A DNA stretch of 64,000 nucleotides from Magnaporthiopsis rhizophila (GCA_003049465.1 PYSS01000106.1:62001-126000), one strand, 5' to 3'. Positions 12,273 through 23,347 are shown, numbered from the stretch's first letter. Numbers and translations are program-made. The notes: generated by a model from the sequence alone, not told the origin.

Positions 12273-13262
12273 ATGGTTCAAAAGCTCTACGTGACCTACA
12301 ATGATGTAAGTCAGCAACTCTGCCCCTGATCGGTCCCTTCGGTTTTTTCTCTTTTTTTTTTTTTTTTTTTTCCTCTTCTCCAACGTCACCCTCCCGCCCG
12401 TGCGCACATGGCCGGCCGTTGCGGCCGCTCGTGCCACGATGTACGGGCGCTCCGACGTCATGCAGCATATCGCAGCAAGGGTGGCGGGGGCTGCTTCCTC
12501 CGCAAACCAAGACGACCGCTCCGCCGCCCCCAAACATCTCCAGCGCGGGTAGTATAATAATATGTTCTAACCTGCGACTTTATCCCTCCCCTTAGGTGCA
12601 CAAGCTGTGCCAGGAGTCCGCGCCGCGGATCCTGTCCGACTTCAACCCGCAGCTCATGATTGCCGTCGGCGGCGGCGGCTACGTTCCCGCGCGGATCCTG
12701 CGCTCGTTCCTCAAGACGCCCGGCAGCCCCAACATCCCGATCCAGGCCATCGGCCTGTCGCTGTACGAGCAGCTGTCCACGGACCGCATCGAGGAGGCCC
12801 CCGGAACTAAGGTCACGCGCACCCAGTGGCTCGACCTGTCCGCCCTGGGCGAGATGAGCAACCTGCTCGGCAAGCGCGTCCTCATCGTCGACGAGGTTGA
12901 CGACACCCGCACCACGCTCGAGTACGCCGTCAAGGAGCTCGAGAAGGACGTCAACGCGGCCGCCGTTAAGGCCGGATACACGGGCGAGAAGACGAAGTTT
13001 AGCATATTTGTCCTTCATGTGGGTTGACTCGAGACTTGAGAGAGGCTGTGGATGATTCGGCTAACACAAGGCCATGTTTCGCGCTCGCCTCGCGACTTAG
13101 AACAAGGACAAGGCAAAGAAGGGCACCCTGCCCCAAGATATGCTGGACCAAAACAGGTATTTCGCCGCCAGGACCGTCGAGGACCTGTGGATCTGCTACC
13201 CGTGGGAGGCCATGGACATCGACGAGCACGACAAGCTTGCCAACGAGCAGACGAAACAATGA
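12273..13262 (+). CDS. Xanthine/hypoxanthine-guanine phosphoribosyltransferase
   Basis: Three exons: 12273..12305, 12596..13018 and 13101..13262, 205 residues; both introns are phase 0. Intron 1 (290 nt) contains a pyrimidine-rich tract; intron 2 (82 nt) has a CTAAC branch site. The protein matches the yeast Hpt1/Xpt1 type. It starts with the short strand VTYNDVH, carries AVGGGGYVPARIL near the front, and has the PRPP-binding loop VLIVDEVDDTRTT in the middle. It ends with the family's NRYFAA and YPWE motifs. The enzyme joins hypoxanthine, guanine or xanthine to PRPP, salvaging purines to nucleotides in the cytosol. The length fits the family. Which base it prefers cannot be told from motifs. 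Confidence 0.95.
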
Positions 13263-13920
13263 AAGGAGGATCATCGCATAACTACCGCGCAGGAGACACG
13301 GTTCTGGCCTGAGGGGTACCCAAGAGCGGACCAGTGGCCTCTCAGGATGCTGGGCTACCCGAGATGTAGGACCATCGTCCCAAGATGTGGAGCTTTGTCC
13401 ACTCGGAGCCCTGTCTTCCAAGATCGTCTATAACGCGATTCAGGATGCATGGATTGGGGTCCGCAGCTCAAGTCTGGTTTTCGACTTGCAAAGAGCCCCT
13501 TGCCTCTGGAGGATTTTGAGTTTGGGAGTCGGCAAGTGGTCTAAAGGCCATCAACCAAGCTCTTGGATATTCAACTCCTTCGGGCCTTGGATGGCAGGAT
13601 ATTTCTTTCGAACCCCTATAAATCGACGATTCACGACTAAATAGTATAAATTACACAATAACCCGTTGTCGCCTTTCCGTATATTGTTCATACTCAGCTC
13701 GACCGTTGTGGTACTTCTGTCCAGATGAATAGACGCTATTTGTTCCTCGTTCCCCGTAAACGTGCGCATCGTGACCCGCAAGGGGATCGCGGGAGCCGTT
13801 GCCCATAGGTAGACGAGATCAGCCCCAGGCTCCAGGGAAGTTGACGGACAGCACTACGGCAACACCACTGTAGTGGCACGAGGGTGGACGGGGCACCTAG
13901 TTCTTTTATAATCTAATGGC
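13263..13920. other. Intergenic, between convergent genes
   Basis: 658 bases between the ends of two convergent genes, so mainly 3' untranslated sequence. No domain-bearing frame, RNA gene or repeat is visible. Confidence 0.5.
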
Positions 13921-14769
13921 TCACCCGCCAGACGTCCCTTCTAGTCTATGCTTCTCCTTCAACCTCTTCTCCTGCTTCATAAACTCCCTGATGCCGACGG
14001 GGACGTTCTGGTACAGCCTATCGTCCCAGAGATCTTTGGCGAACTTGGGCGACTCCTCAGCGGGCGCCCAGTTCGTGTCCGACCCGCCCCCGTCGTCGTC
14101 CATGCTGATGGCGCCAGACGTGTCGGGCTTTACCTCCTCGGCCGCCGTGCTGCTGCTGCGGGTGCCGCCTCCTTCATCCGCCGCATGCTGCTGCTGCTTC
14201 TTCTGCGCCAGCAAGCGGCTGTCGGCCTCGGCGCTCGCCGTCGCCCACTCCTCCATCTCCTCGCGGTACCGGTCCCACACGCAGTTGACGCAGCCGCTCA
14301 TGCAGCAGTTGTCGGGCTCCTCCGGTTTGGGTGGCACCAGCACGCCCGCCACCATGACGCTGCGCGGCCGCACCGCGGCCAGCCGCTCGGCGCGCGCCGC
14401 GGGCCCTGCCAGGGTCGAGCCGAAGACGATGCCGGGCTTGGGCGGCGACGAGGTCGCCGCCTCTGGATCTGGGTCTCTGCCGCGCTTTGGTTTCTCGGGC
14501 CTTGGCGGCGGCGCGGTGGACGTGGTGGGTGCGGGCGGACTGTCCGCTTTGGGCTTTATAGACCCATATGGTGGGGGGTCGTCCAGGAGAAGCTCGTAGT
14601 ATAGGCCTAGGGGCTGGGCCTGCTCATCGGTGGCCCTAGGTTTTGCGTTGGAGAGGCTCCTCCACGGCGCGGCTACGGTCGCCCAGCTTGGCGGGTGTGC
14701 CGATGACCGGGGTATTAGCCGGCCAGGCCTGGCGGCCTTTGATAAGGCTGTCTTGAGAACCGAAGACAT
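13921..14769 (-). CDS. Mitochondrial oxidoreductase-like domain protein
   Basis: Single-exon gene of 282 residues; the start is the ATG at 14769, since the frame reaches further only through a GTG. The N-terminus (MSSVLKTALSKAARPGR) is basic, lacks acidic residues and looks like a mitochondrial targeting peptide. Proline-rich sequence follows. The core is a short cysteine cluster, NCCMSGCVNCVWD, then RYREEMEEW, the signature of the oxidoreductase-like family (Pfam Oxidored-like; human OXLD1). A glutamine, serine and acidic linker leads to a C-terminal segment near WDDRLYQNVPVGIREF. The biochemical role of this family is not established; the cysteines suggest metal binding or redox chemistry. 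It is transcribed divergently from the gene at 15427 across about 650 bp. Confidence 0.8.
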   Translation of the reverse strand: MSSVLKTALSKAARPGRLIPRSSAHPPSWATVAAPWRSLSNAKPRATDEQAQPLGLYYELLLDDPPPYGSIKPKADSPPAPTTSTAPPPRPEKPKRGRDPDPEAATSSPPKPGIVFGSTLAGPAARAERLAAVRPRSVMVAGVLVPPKPEEPDNCCMSGCVNCVWDRYREEMEEWATASAEADSRLLAQKKQQQHAADEGGGTRSSSTAAEEVKPDTSGAISMDDDGGGSDTNWAPAEESPKFAKDLWDDRLYQNVPVGIREFMKQEKRLKEKHRLEGTSGG

Positions 14770-15426
14770 AGTGCGGCTCGCGCGCAACGTTCCCACTTTG
14801 CTACCTGGACGGCATGGAGTATCGCTGAATGAACAAACTTGGCGTATCTGTAACGGTGTAAATCAGCAAGGTGGAGGGTCCGCTGGAAGTTCTCAAAAGT
14901 CCGCGTTTGAGATTGAGAAATTATTCAGAGCGCGGCAACGGCTCCCGCGCCCGCGGCACGACGTTGTTTGTCGGAATTCCTAGTGAGCAAGAAGCGCTGG
15001 CGGAGTACCCATCATGTGAATGTCATGTGACTGTAAACCTATGTCTATTGCACCTATTGCTATCTCTCGAGAGAGTAGGGACTAGGGAATTAGTTAGCTG
15101 CCTTACCGCTCAGTTAAGAGAGTGTCAACAAGTTATTGCGACCTGGCTTCTGTTCTGTGTCAAAGACTCGAAGCAGTGTTGCCTTTACTCGGCTTGTTGT
15201 TGGTGACAACCACTCGAGATGGCTCCACTAAAAAACAATGGCACAGCCCCATCGCAAAACACGTCTGGACCCCAGCCCGACGCGTCACAGTCGCCCTCGA
15301 TAATACGCCATCCCTGGTATTGCGAAGTCGGCCGATTCCAGCATTGGATTTGTCGCATCCATCCTTGGGTCTAGTATATGCTAGAGTCAATATGGATTCA
15401 TAGCTAGACCCGGATTCTAGGACACA
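14770..15426. other. Divergent promoter region
   Basis: 657 bases between two genes transcribed away from each other, so it should hold both promoters. No protein-coding or RNA feature is supported. Confidence 0.5.
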
Positions 15427-17832
15427 ATGGAGACATCTGTCCCCAAGCGGCGGAAGACGTCGCCCAGCAAATCAGTGCCAGTGAACAACAGCCAGAACGG
15501 CGACCGCCATACCAACAACACATCCACCACCCCGACCGACCCCGCACCAGGCGCCTTGTCCAGGGGGGAGGGGCGCCCGTCCTTTGCCTCTCCTACCAGA
15601 GCGAGCCTTGCCAAGCACAACCCAGAGGTCCTCGATAAACGCAATGCGACCACGGCTGCTGCCGCCGCTGCTCGGGCGAGGAGGAGGGGCGCCGCCGCTG
15701 CGCCACCGGAACAGCTTGCGTCGCAGCTAGCCAGCGACGCCGGCAACGATGTGTCCGACCCGGCAGACGGCCAGCGCGAGCAGGAAGTGGACGGCAACGA
15801 CGCGTCGCAAGGTAGCACCAACCAGAGGCGGCTGCCGTCACGATCCCCAGAGAGGAGCATAGGCGGACCGGGCAGCTTGCTGTCGGCGATGCCCAGGAGG
15901 ACACCAGTCAAGCTGCCGCCCCGACCGCTTCCTCCTCCCGGCCCTGCCGACGACGAGCCCATCAACCCATTCCGCGGCCGCGCACTCAGGCGATCATGGA
16001 CGGGCCTTGCTGCCCCGCCGCCACCACCGCCCGAACCGGAGCTGCCACCGACGCCGGAGCATCGCGATCCTGCCGCGAACACGCCGCCTTCAGGCATCCA
16101 CAATACGCCGTCAAAGCGCGCGAGGAGGAGCAGAATCTTGGCAGAGCACATAAGGAGCTCGCCCAGCAAGCCTCCGTCCTCTGCGGCAGCTTTCTCAGCA
16201 TCAAGGGAGCCTGCCGCCCCTCCTGCGGCGACGGCAGCACCTCCGCCCTCAAAGCCGGTGGCGCAGCAGCTGTTCGGGGCGCCGGCGCGTCGGCGCATCA
16301 GCTCTATAGGCCCTATCGTGGTCGACGAACAGCCGGAGGAATCCCTCGTGGCCGACGTGGACCGGGCCGGGATTACAGACCGCGCCGCAACACGCGCGCT
16401 GCGCGGGATCGAGCCTTCTGGACCGGAGACGGCCAAGAGGCAGGAGCGCGATGCGCTGCTCGCCGAGATCGCGCAGCTCCAGGCCGACGTCGACGCGCTG
16501 GCCCGGGAGAACTGCAGGCTCGAGGATGGGGACGATGCGAACGATGCGGACAGGCGAGTCGCCGTTGACGCTTTGCGGCGACACCTGCTCCTACAAGCTG
16601 CGGAGCCAGAAGTCGACCCCGACATGCAGTGGTTGGAGGCGGCGCTAAACCCGATATCGTTCCTGCCATTTGGTGCCGCGAAGTCCCCATCCCAGCCGCT
16701 GCCCAGCCTGTGCGCGGCGGATTCGTCTTCACGAACAGAGGACGATGAGCAGAAGCCGCCCGTGTCGCACCACCCAATCCAGATGACGGCCGAGGAGGAG
16801 CTTCCGTTCCTTCAGGTCTTCACTCCGTTGTCCTTCTCGTCGCGGATCACGGTCCTGCCCCGCGAAGACGGCGACGACGCTTCAGGTAGTCGTCCCCTGC
16901 TGCAGCGGCACGCCATTACGGTCGGCTCGACGACCCCGCCGGGCCTCTTCGCGGCGCAGATCAGCATGACGGTCGACACGGCGACGCACACGATCCGCGA
17001 GCTGGCCGTGCCGCGCCTCGACCCCGCAGCCGCGCCCGAGCTGGCGCAGCTCATAGCCGACACCACGACCACAGTCGCGACCACGACGGTGGGGATGCAG
17101 CGGCATCCCGTGCGGTCTAGAGTGAACAACGTCAGCATCCTCGGCTGGGCCATGGCCGAGTGGGTACGCGTTGCGACGCGCCGGGCCCGCTTTTGGTGCG
17201 CGCTGGAGGCCGAGCTTGCCACTAAGGACGGCATGGCCGATGCCGTTGCTCGGACCAGGGCCAGGCGGGGCAAGGGGCGGCGCGGGAACAACAACAAAAG
17301 GCAGCAGCAGCAACGCGGACGCAACGCTTCCGGCGGCCAGGATCCGGATGCAACCGACGGAGAAGAAGGCGAGGAGGACCAGGACCCGGATTCCTCCTCC
17401 ACCCACGAGGAGCGAGGCACCAGCTCGGATTCCTTCTCCCGCCGTGATCTGCTTCCGCACATGGGCAGGACGACCATGGAGCTGGGCGTGCCCGCGGCTG
17501 CTGCTGCTGCTGCTGCTGCCGAAGAGGAGGACGGCCAGACGGTCAGCCTCATGGTCAGATGGCAGATCAGGTTCGACTGGACCGGCGAGGCGGAGAGCGA
17601 GGTGGAGCTGTTGGCGGGCGTCCCTGGAAAATGTGAGTGCTCTGGCGTGTTTTGTCGTCGCACTGATATCATCGTTTGCTAACCGCACATGTTCGTTTCA
17701 GGGAGGAAAGCCGACCAGAGAGGAAAGCTGCATGCTATCCCCGAGCTTTTCCAGAAGCTCATCAAGGACGAAGGGGACCCGGTCGAGGCTGTCAGGACTG
17801 TTGTTGCGTTGCTTAGCGGTGATGGGTCATGA
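15427..17832 (+). CDS. Coiled-coil protein, possible CENP-O/Mcm21-type kinetochore subunit
   Basis: Two exons, 15427..17632 and 17702..17832, 778 residues. The intron (GTGAGT..TCAG, branch CTAAC) is phase 1 and creates a Trp codon at the join. The N-terminal 300 residues are disordered, rich in Pro, Ala and Ser, with several SP/TP sites and an early basic PKRRK motif that could be a nuclear signal. A coiled coil (EIAQLQADVDALARENCRL) lies near residues 345-365. A folded region follows, with the stretches LQVFTPLSF, PPGLFAAQISMTV and GWAMAEWVRVATRRARFWC, broken by a charged low-complexity insert. The last exon adds a short helix pair ending VVALL. A coiled coil followed by RWD-like folds is the layout of COMA/CCAN subunits CENP-O and CENP-P. 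The assignment is from layout and general resemblance only; a different nuclear protein is possible. Confidence 0.6.
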
Positions 17833-18255
17833 AAAAGGGCGGCATGGCACAAGCAAGGACGGGACCTTGTGGTGGGATGGCGTTTGATGGGCGCTTGATA
17901 CCCAATGTTGGCATTTGTCAGTTTAGTACGTCTCCATAGGATGTGGAAACGTTGTCGGGTTGGCATCTTGGTACCACCTCTGGAAAACAATGGTTGCATC
18001 GCATGACTTCTACGATATCAGAAGTGCGCGGACGCACAAATCTGCGATTGCGCAGAGACTCTGCCGCAGCGGTATTGATCAAAGACTCGGTTTATTGGGA
18101 TACCAAGCTGGTGAGGTAGGTAGAGCCGAAGCCAAGTTCGAGGAATATGGCAGAGATCTCCAGCCAGTATCTAGAGCAACCTGTCCCCTGCGTTACATCC
18201 CTCCACCGGGCTTCGCACCCTTTGCCACTTCAATATCTACCACCACCATCCCGGT
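17833..18255. other. Short convergent intergenic region
   Basis: About 420 bases between the convergent kinetochore-like and DPM3 genes. Presumably two 3' untranslated regions; nothing else is seen. Confidence 0.5.
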
Positions 18256-18741
18256 CTAGTCGACATCGACGCCCAGCCTCCGCAGGTCCACCTTGGCCTC
18301 CTCGATCTCGACCATCAGCTCCTTGTGGGCCTCGGGGGTGTCGTTGAAGGTGAGCACGCCCCAGCCGAGGCGGGCGAGCAGCATGGCGCCGAAGGAGACG
18401 ATGAGCCAGAAGGGGAGCTGTTTTTTTGCGTAGGAGAGAAAGAACGTTAGCATAACAGCAGTTGCAGCAGTTTTGGCGATTTGGAGGCGACCACGTACCA
18501 CCGGGACGATCTGGGTCTGCACAACCTCTGGGAGACGGATGAGCTGAAGGTAGAGCGCGAGGTAGAGCTGTGCGTTTGAGCGTTAGCGAAATATATATAT
18601 ATATATATATGTTTGTTGGAGTCGCAGGGGGGCGCCGGGCCAAAGAAGGGGCGCAAGTCGACGCAGCAGTAGTGGAGGGGCGGGTCAGCGTACAGAGCTC
18701 GCGAGGAGGGCGATGGAGATGGTCTGCTGCGCGCGCGTCAT
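18256..18741 (-). CDS. DPM3: Dolichol-phosphate mannosyltransferase subunit 3
   Basis: Three small exons, 18741..18694, 18567..18499 and 18417..18256, encode 92 residues; both introns are phase 0. The first starts GTACGC, the second GTACGT and has a CTAAC branch site. The first 40 residues form two hydrophobic helices (start MTRAQQTISIALLASS). The next segment, LPFWLIVSFGAMLLARLGWGVL, continues the membrane part. The charged tail EAHKELMVEIEEAKVDLRRLGVD is the coiled-coil end that in DPM3 holds the catalytic subunit DPM1 at the ER membrane. The complex makes dolichyl-phosphate-mannose for N-glycans, O-mannosylation and GPI anchors. Length and layout match the family well. The first intron contains a 20-bp (AT)10 microsatellite. 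Confidence 0.92.
18591..18610. repeat. (AT)10 microsatellite in DPM3 intron 1
   Basis: Ten perfect AT dinucleotides inside the first DPM3 intron, just upstream (minus-strand sense) of the branch site. A likely length-variable marker; no function is implied. Confidence 0.95.
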
Positions 18742-19316
18742 CTTTGCAAAGCGCGGGTTGCTGCTGCCGGTGCGGTAGCGGATCGGATTACGGGAGGTGG
18801 ACGGATTGATGTCGGGTGTCGCACGGCAAAAAGGAGTGGATTGCCCGTCGAGGATCGTCGGGGTGGTGAGCTGTTCGCAAGGAGGGACGACGACGACAAA
18901 AAATGTGTTGGCGACAAATGGCAGTTGACCTTCTCGAGGCTCTCGCGTCGCGACGTTCGGGACACCTTTTCAGCCCCTGTCAAGGCTTAGTGGGACGACC
19001 CTGGGAGCTGAGACAGGGGTTTTGTGCAGCGTGCACGGGCCATGATGAGCCAGCTCAGTTTTGATGTCATCCAGCATCCAGCACGGAGGAGCATTCAAAC
19101 AACAGAGAGAGGTTTAATTCCTGTGATTCCTTTTATCCAAAATGGTTTTTCTAGTATAACTCGCAATTCCCTTCTTTGTTTTGCACACTGTTAGTCCCCG
19201 AAATTGAGGTACCTACGTGTGGGCCAGCCTGACCGGTCCAAGCCCTCCGCCACACCCATACAAGCACACACACTTAAATACCCCTCAACCCCTCCCGGAT
19301 GCAACACAAATCATCA
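18742..19316. other. Intergenic, DPM3 promoter and tRNA 5' flank
   Basis: 575 bases holding the DPM3 upstream region and the 5' flank of the tRNA gene. No other gene is supported. Confidence 0.5.
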
Positions 19317-19410
19317 GGGCGAATGGTTTAGTGGTATAACGCTTCCTTAGCATCTTGACTCGAAGAGATCAGATTGGAAGAGGTCCGGGGTTCGATTCCC
19401 CGTTTGTCCA
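19317..19410 (+). tRNA. tRNA-Ala(AGC) with intron
   Basis: A full cloverleaf can be drawn. The 7-bp acceptor stem pairs GGGCGAA with TTTGTCC and is followed by discriminator A. The anticodon stem is CTTCC/GGAAG and the T stem CGGGG/CCCCG encloses TTCGATT (B box). The anticodon loop reads TTAGCA..T, placing AGC at 19349-19351. A 22-nt intron (19353..19374) sits one base 3' of the anticodon, the canonical nuclear position. Without it the tRNA is 72 nt. The pattern TTAGCAT loop, AGGTC variable loop and TTTGTCCA end is that of fungal tRNA-Ala. Confidence 0.9.
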
Positions 19411-19413
19411 GTC

Positions 19414-19418
19414 TTTTT
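19414..19418 (+). terminator. Pol III terminator of the tRNA gene
   Basis: Five T residues begin three bases after the mature 3' end of the tRNA, the usual RNA polymerase III stop. Confidence 0.8.
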
Positions 19419-20921
19419 GCCTCTGGCCGCTGGCGAGCACCGGTTGTTGGGTCTTCCCCTTTTCTGTGTGGACGGGTCGTTTTTCCTATCCTAGTACCCA
19501 GTAGCTGTTGCGCAGGCAAGGAGCGGGTTGCGTTGGTCACATGCGGTCCTATGGGCAGCTGAACCCTTTTTGTTACGACAAATAGCCCAAGCCGACCCTA
19601 AGGGTAACCTGAGAGCGTGGGCATTCACCACCGTTGGTTGTCTGGTCCAGCCTTGCTACGACCGCGTGCAACTTTTTATGGGCCGTCGACGCAAACCCAA
19701 GGATGGTTCGGGTCACGTCCCACAAGTGAACCGTCCGCCGCGATCCTGCGGTGTTATCAGACATGCAGAAGTCGAGGCAGTCTTTGTGATCCATTGGACA
19801 TGTGTGGACGCGTGGCCGTCTGCGCTCGGCTCGGACCTATTTCATGCTAGCGGCTCGGGTATCGATCAGTTGGCAGCCTCGTGGGAGTCGCAAAGTCCTC
19901 GAGATGGGATTAGCATTCGACCCGATATCAATATAAAAACTGCCTTGGATGTTATTGTAAAGTGTAAAGCCTGTCCCTGAACTGTTTCAACTGATCATAT
20001 CTTTTTAGAGGGTCGTTTGTGTAGTTCAGCCACAACCCTTGTCCAACAGTCCCGAACAGTAAGTCTGGTTATCCGAGTCGCTATTCCCAATGAAACAGGG
20101 AACAGAGCGCGATGGCAGTGGTTGGCGTGTTTTGCGTGCCTGGCTGTGGCGGGGCAAGACCGAGCGGGGGGCGCAGGGCGCACTATTTTTGGATGCAGGA
20201 CGGCTGGAAAACGACCACCGGTGACGTCCGCACGCGCCTCGTCGTATCTTTGGCTCAATACGGGCAAACCGGTGGGGATGTGGGAGCAGGAGAGCAGTGA
20301 TGAGGCGGTAGCAATCAAGGCGAGAGAATGGGAACGGTGTAACGGGTGAAGCGAATCCAGGTATTTGGAGCCCATTGTACCTTGGCGCTAGGCCTGTCTA
20401 TTTACACGCGTCACAAAATCAGGGGCTCCTAGTCGCACACGTCAGCTCCCTGCCCAAGCCATTGATGCACTGCCGCCGCACCCTGGCACGCTACGGACTC
20501 GGGCTGGGGCTGAGGTCGAGGGCGAACAAACCCAGGTCAGATGGTCTCCTTTTGCTTTCCCTGAAACACCTCTCCTTCTTTTTCCACCTAAACTCTTTCC
20601 TATTTTATTTTCCTGTCTGTCTGCCCTTTTTGCGTTCCTATCGTACATGAGGTTTTTTTTTTTTTTTTGTTTTTTTTCTTTTTTTCCTTTGGACTCTCAT
20701 TCCGCCGTCTTTCAACAACGAGCCACCTTTACGTCGACTGACGACCGACCCTCTTTCCAACCCGCGTCGAAACGTCCACGCACGACGATTAGGCACCGCG
20801 GTGCAAATTGGACCGAACGGAGCAGCATTTGGGCAAATAGAGCCGTGAGACCCGGCCGTGGAGGAAGCCCGCACAAAGGAAAGAGTAGGAACCCGGGGAT
20901 ACACATAGCACAAGCCACAAC
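19419..20921. other. Intergenic region upstream of the M50B-like gene
   Basis: 1.5 kb with no convincing gene; the longest frame (150 codons near 19528) lacks an ATG start and any known motif. A T-rich tract at about 20647-20695 and a CT-rich stretch before it probably belong to the promoter and leader of the gene at 20922. Confidence 0.45.
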
Positions 20922-21872
20922 ATGGCACCTGCATCAGCACCACTTCTCAAGGACGCCGCACTCTACGCGCGCTCGGCGGCACTCGCAGCAGCCCCGCTCG
21001 TCGCGCGGCATGCCGTGCTCGAGCGGCGGCGCGAGGGTGGCCCGCTCGCCGTGACCGACACGCAAAAGGTCACGTTGGGTATCATCGCGGCCTACGCCGT
21101 CGGCATCGGCATCATCTGGAACATCCCCTACGTGCGGCGGATCCTGTGGCCGTTCGCCATGCTGACCATCGCCTTCCACGAGTTCGGCCACGCCATGGCG
21201 GCCTGCTGCACGGGCGGGCGCGTCGAGAGCATCAAGCTGGATCCGCGCGAGGGCGGCGTGACCATGATGCGCGGCGGCATAAGCGCCATCACGCTCCCCG
21301 CCGGCTACCTGGGCTCGTCCCTGATCGGGGCGCTGCTCATCTTTGCCGGCTTCGACATCATCGCCAGCAAGGTCGCCAGCTTTGTGCTCGCCGTCTGCTT
21401 CCTGCTCACGCTGTGGTGGGGCAAGAAGGACTGGCTGACCATCCTCACCATCCTGTTCGCCGTCGGCCTCATCGTTGCCTGCTGGTTCATTGCCCACGGC
21501 CAGGCTCTCCGATTTTACGTGCTCTTTATTGGCGTCATGTCTTCGCTCTACAGCGTGTGGGATATTGTAAGCTTTTTTTTTTTGTTCCCGTCCACATAAA
21601 ACCCAGCCAGCCTACATGGAACAGAAAGCAGCCCCTTGCTAACAAACTGACTCTTGAAACAGTGCGACGACTTGATTCTTAGGAAGGTCAACGAGTCCGA
21701 CGCTAGCCAGTTCGCCAAGCGCTACGGCGGCTCGTCGCAGTGCTGGGGTGTCCTCTGGTCTATCATCTCCCTGATCTTCATGGCAGCGGGTATAGTGGCT
21801 GGTATTGCGGCCTTCCCCAAGTCGTTCCAAGAGCAGAACGAAAGCTCGAGGAACTTCCTGCCCACGATATAA
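20922..21872 (+). CDS. Peptidase M50B-like integral membrane protein
   Basis: Two exons, 20922..21566 and 21663..21872, 284 residues; the intron (GTAAGC..ACAG) is phase 0. The key motif is HEFGHAMAAC at about residue 86. HExxH is the zinc-binding active-site helix, and here it lies within hydrophobic sequence as in site-2 protease-type intramembrane metallopeptidases (M50B-like). Further membrane segments follow: PAGYLGSSLIGALLIF, then FVLAVCFLLTLWW, then LTILFAVGLIVACWF. A last hydrophobic segment lies in exon 2. A GxxGG-type region (REGGVTMMRGG) and the PAGYLG motif fit the family's further conserved sites. The substrate is unknown; many fungal relatives are uncharacterised, and proteolysis is inferred from the HExxH motif. 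Confidence 0.85.
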
Positions 21873-22511
21873 AAAAAAAGGACCGTCCATGTAATAATCG
21901 GCGCGTTTTGCTTTGGGGAGCCCGGTGGTGGATACCAGTCAGGGGGGCATATTGCAGGGTAACAGACAGACTCCTGCGAAGTTATATTTTGGCTTGTTCG
22001 CATGTTCTTCCTGTCCTATCGGCGAGGAATCGGTTGTCAGGCGTTTTCGTTTTTGTTTAAGATCCATGATACGATCGCTTTTTTTTTTTTTTTTTTTTTA
22101 GCATTTCAAATATCCAAAGCATTCGGTGGACAGCGTTCTTGATTTGGGACAAAGGCAGCAGTGGGTGAATAGGTTGCCCCGGCTTTCGGAGCTCGCGTTT
22201 TTCTATTAGCCTCTCCTAACTTATCCATATCCTTGCCCGTCGCGCCTAAGTGGTGTGACGGGCTTTGAACTCGTGACGACATCCGACTAGCTCTCCGAGG
22301 TTGAGGCGCCCAAGAGACTGACGTCGCTGAGGCCCAGCAGAGCGATCGAGGGATTGCCGCGCGCCATTTTATGTTTGCAACATCAAAATCGGGATATAAC
22401 AAAAAAACATGTAGAAATGCGGTAAACCCGGCTTTTCTTCTCCTTTTATATCTCTTTATCCATCTCAGCTCCGCATCCACCCCCCATCAGACTGGTATCT
22501 AGGCTAAATGT
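21873..22511. other. Convergent intergenic region
   Basis: 639 bases between convergent genes, with a T run at about 22080-22099. A short stretch around 22250-22275 resembles a tRNA T-arm on the minus strand, but no acceptor stem can be formed (see rejected items). Confidence 0.45.
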
Positions 22512-23347
22512 CTACGAGGCGGAGGCGGCGACAATCTTGTTCTTCAGCGCGAGGAGGCCAGTGGCGGAGATATCCCTGTTGGGGCGCGTCCAGCCCTCGG
22601 CATAGGGCAGGCGCTCCTCCCGGAACATGATGTTGACCCAGTCGGCCCTGGCGTCGCCCGTTTCGAGGTTGCCAAAGACGGACAGGTACAGGGCCGTCTC
22701 GATCTGGCTGAACGTCTCGCCCTTCTTGCCCCAATCGAATTTCGGGTTGGCGGCCTTGGCGGCGGCGATGCGGGCGTTGCGCGCCTTGGCGGCGGTGGCG
22801 ATGTCGATGGTGCCCTTGCCGGCGGGGAAGTGGGAGGCGACTGTGTCCCAGATGGTGGCGTTGAACGAATGGTTGTCGCCAATGGCGGCGTCGTTGCGGC
22901 TTAGGCTGGCGTCGTGCTCGATGATGCCGTGCTTGTTGAGGTCGTCCAGGTTGAACCAGATCAGATTGCCGGTCGTCAGGGCCACGGCGCCGACCAGGAG
23001 GGTGGCCGCCTTGCTGAGGTTGACGGAATCGTCTAGGCCCTTGAGCAGGGTGAACATGTTGAGCTTGCGGCCGTTGCGCGGGAGGTACCCGTGGTTGGCC
23101 AGCGTGTTGACCATGGGGCAGGGGCCACGCACTGTTGCAATGTGTCAGACTCTGGATCGCCATGGCCTCGAAAGAAGCATCATCCAGTAGGTAGGTACAT
23201 ATGGTACTCACGGTCATTGGGGCCCGGGGCCCTCCACGTGTGGTCGTCGTCACGGGCGGACAGCTCGTTTGGAGTGGCGGCCGCGGAGGGGTAGGCATCG
23301 GCGGACAGGGCCGCCGTCAGGAAAAGAGTGAAGGTGGAGAGACGCAT
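22512..23347 (-). CDS. Short heme-thiolate peroxidase (chloroperoxidase/peroxygenase family)
   Basis: Two exons, 23347..23212 and 23131..22512, 251 residues; the 80-nt intron (GTGAGT..ACAG) is phase 1 and rejoins GPND to LRGPCP. The N-terminus (MRLSTFTLFLTAALSADA) is a signal peptide, so the enzyme is secreted. The hallmarks of the family are present. RGPCPMVNTLANHGYLPR carries the proximal Cys that binds haem iron as a thiolate. EHDASLSR is the Glu-His-Asp metal-site motif followed by Ser. Such enzymes use hydrogen peroxide to oxygenate or halogenate organic compounds. The EHD form is that of classical chloroperoxidase; long peroxygenases usually have EGD. The length fits the short group I. 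The CT-rich 5' flank (23500-23600) is probably its promoter. Confidence 0.92.

Noticed and set aside
15417..16625. 402-codon frame on the minus strand
   Set aside because: Complement of the kinetochore-like gene, Ser/Ala/Gly-rich with no domain; the plus-strand gene has a phase-correct second exon and a coiled coil.
22215..22310. tRNA-like T-arm on the minus strand (GAGTTCAAAGCCC)
   Set aside because: The bases after the T arm (CACACCA) have no complementary 5' strand within tRNA distance, and the T stem has a mismatch; no cloverleaf can be drawn.
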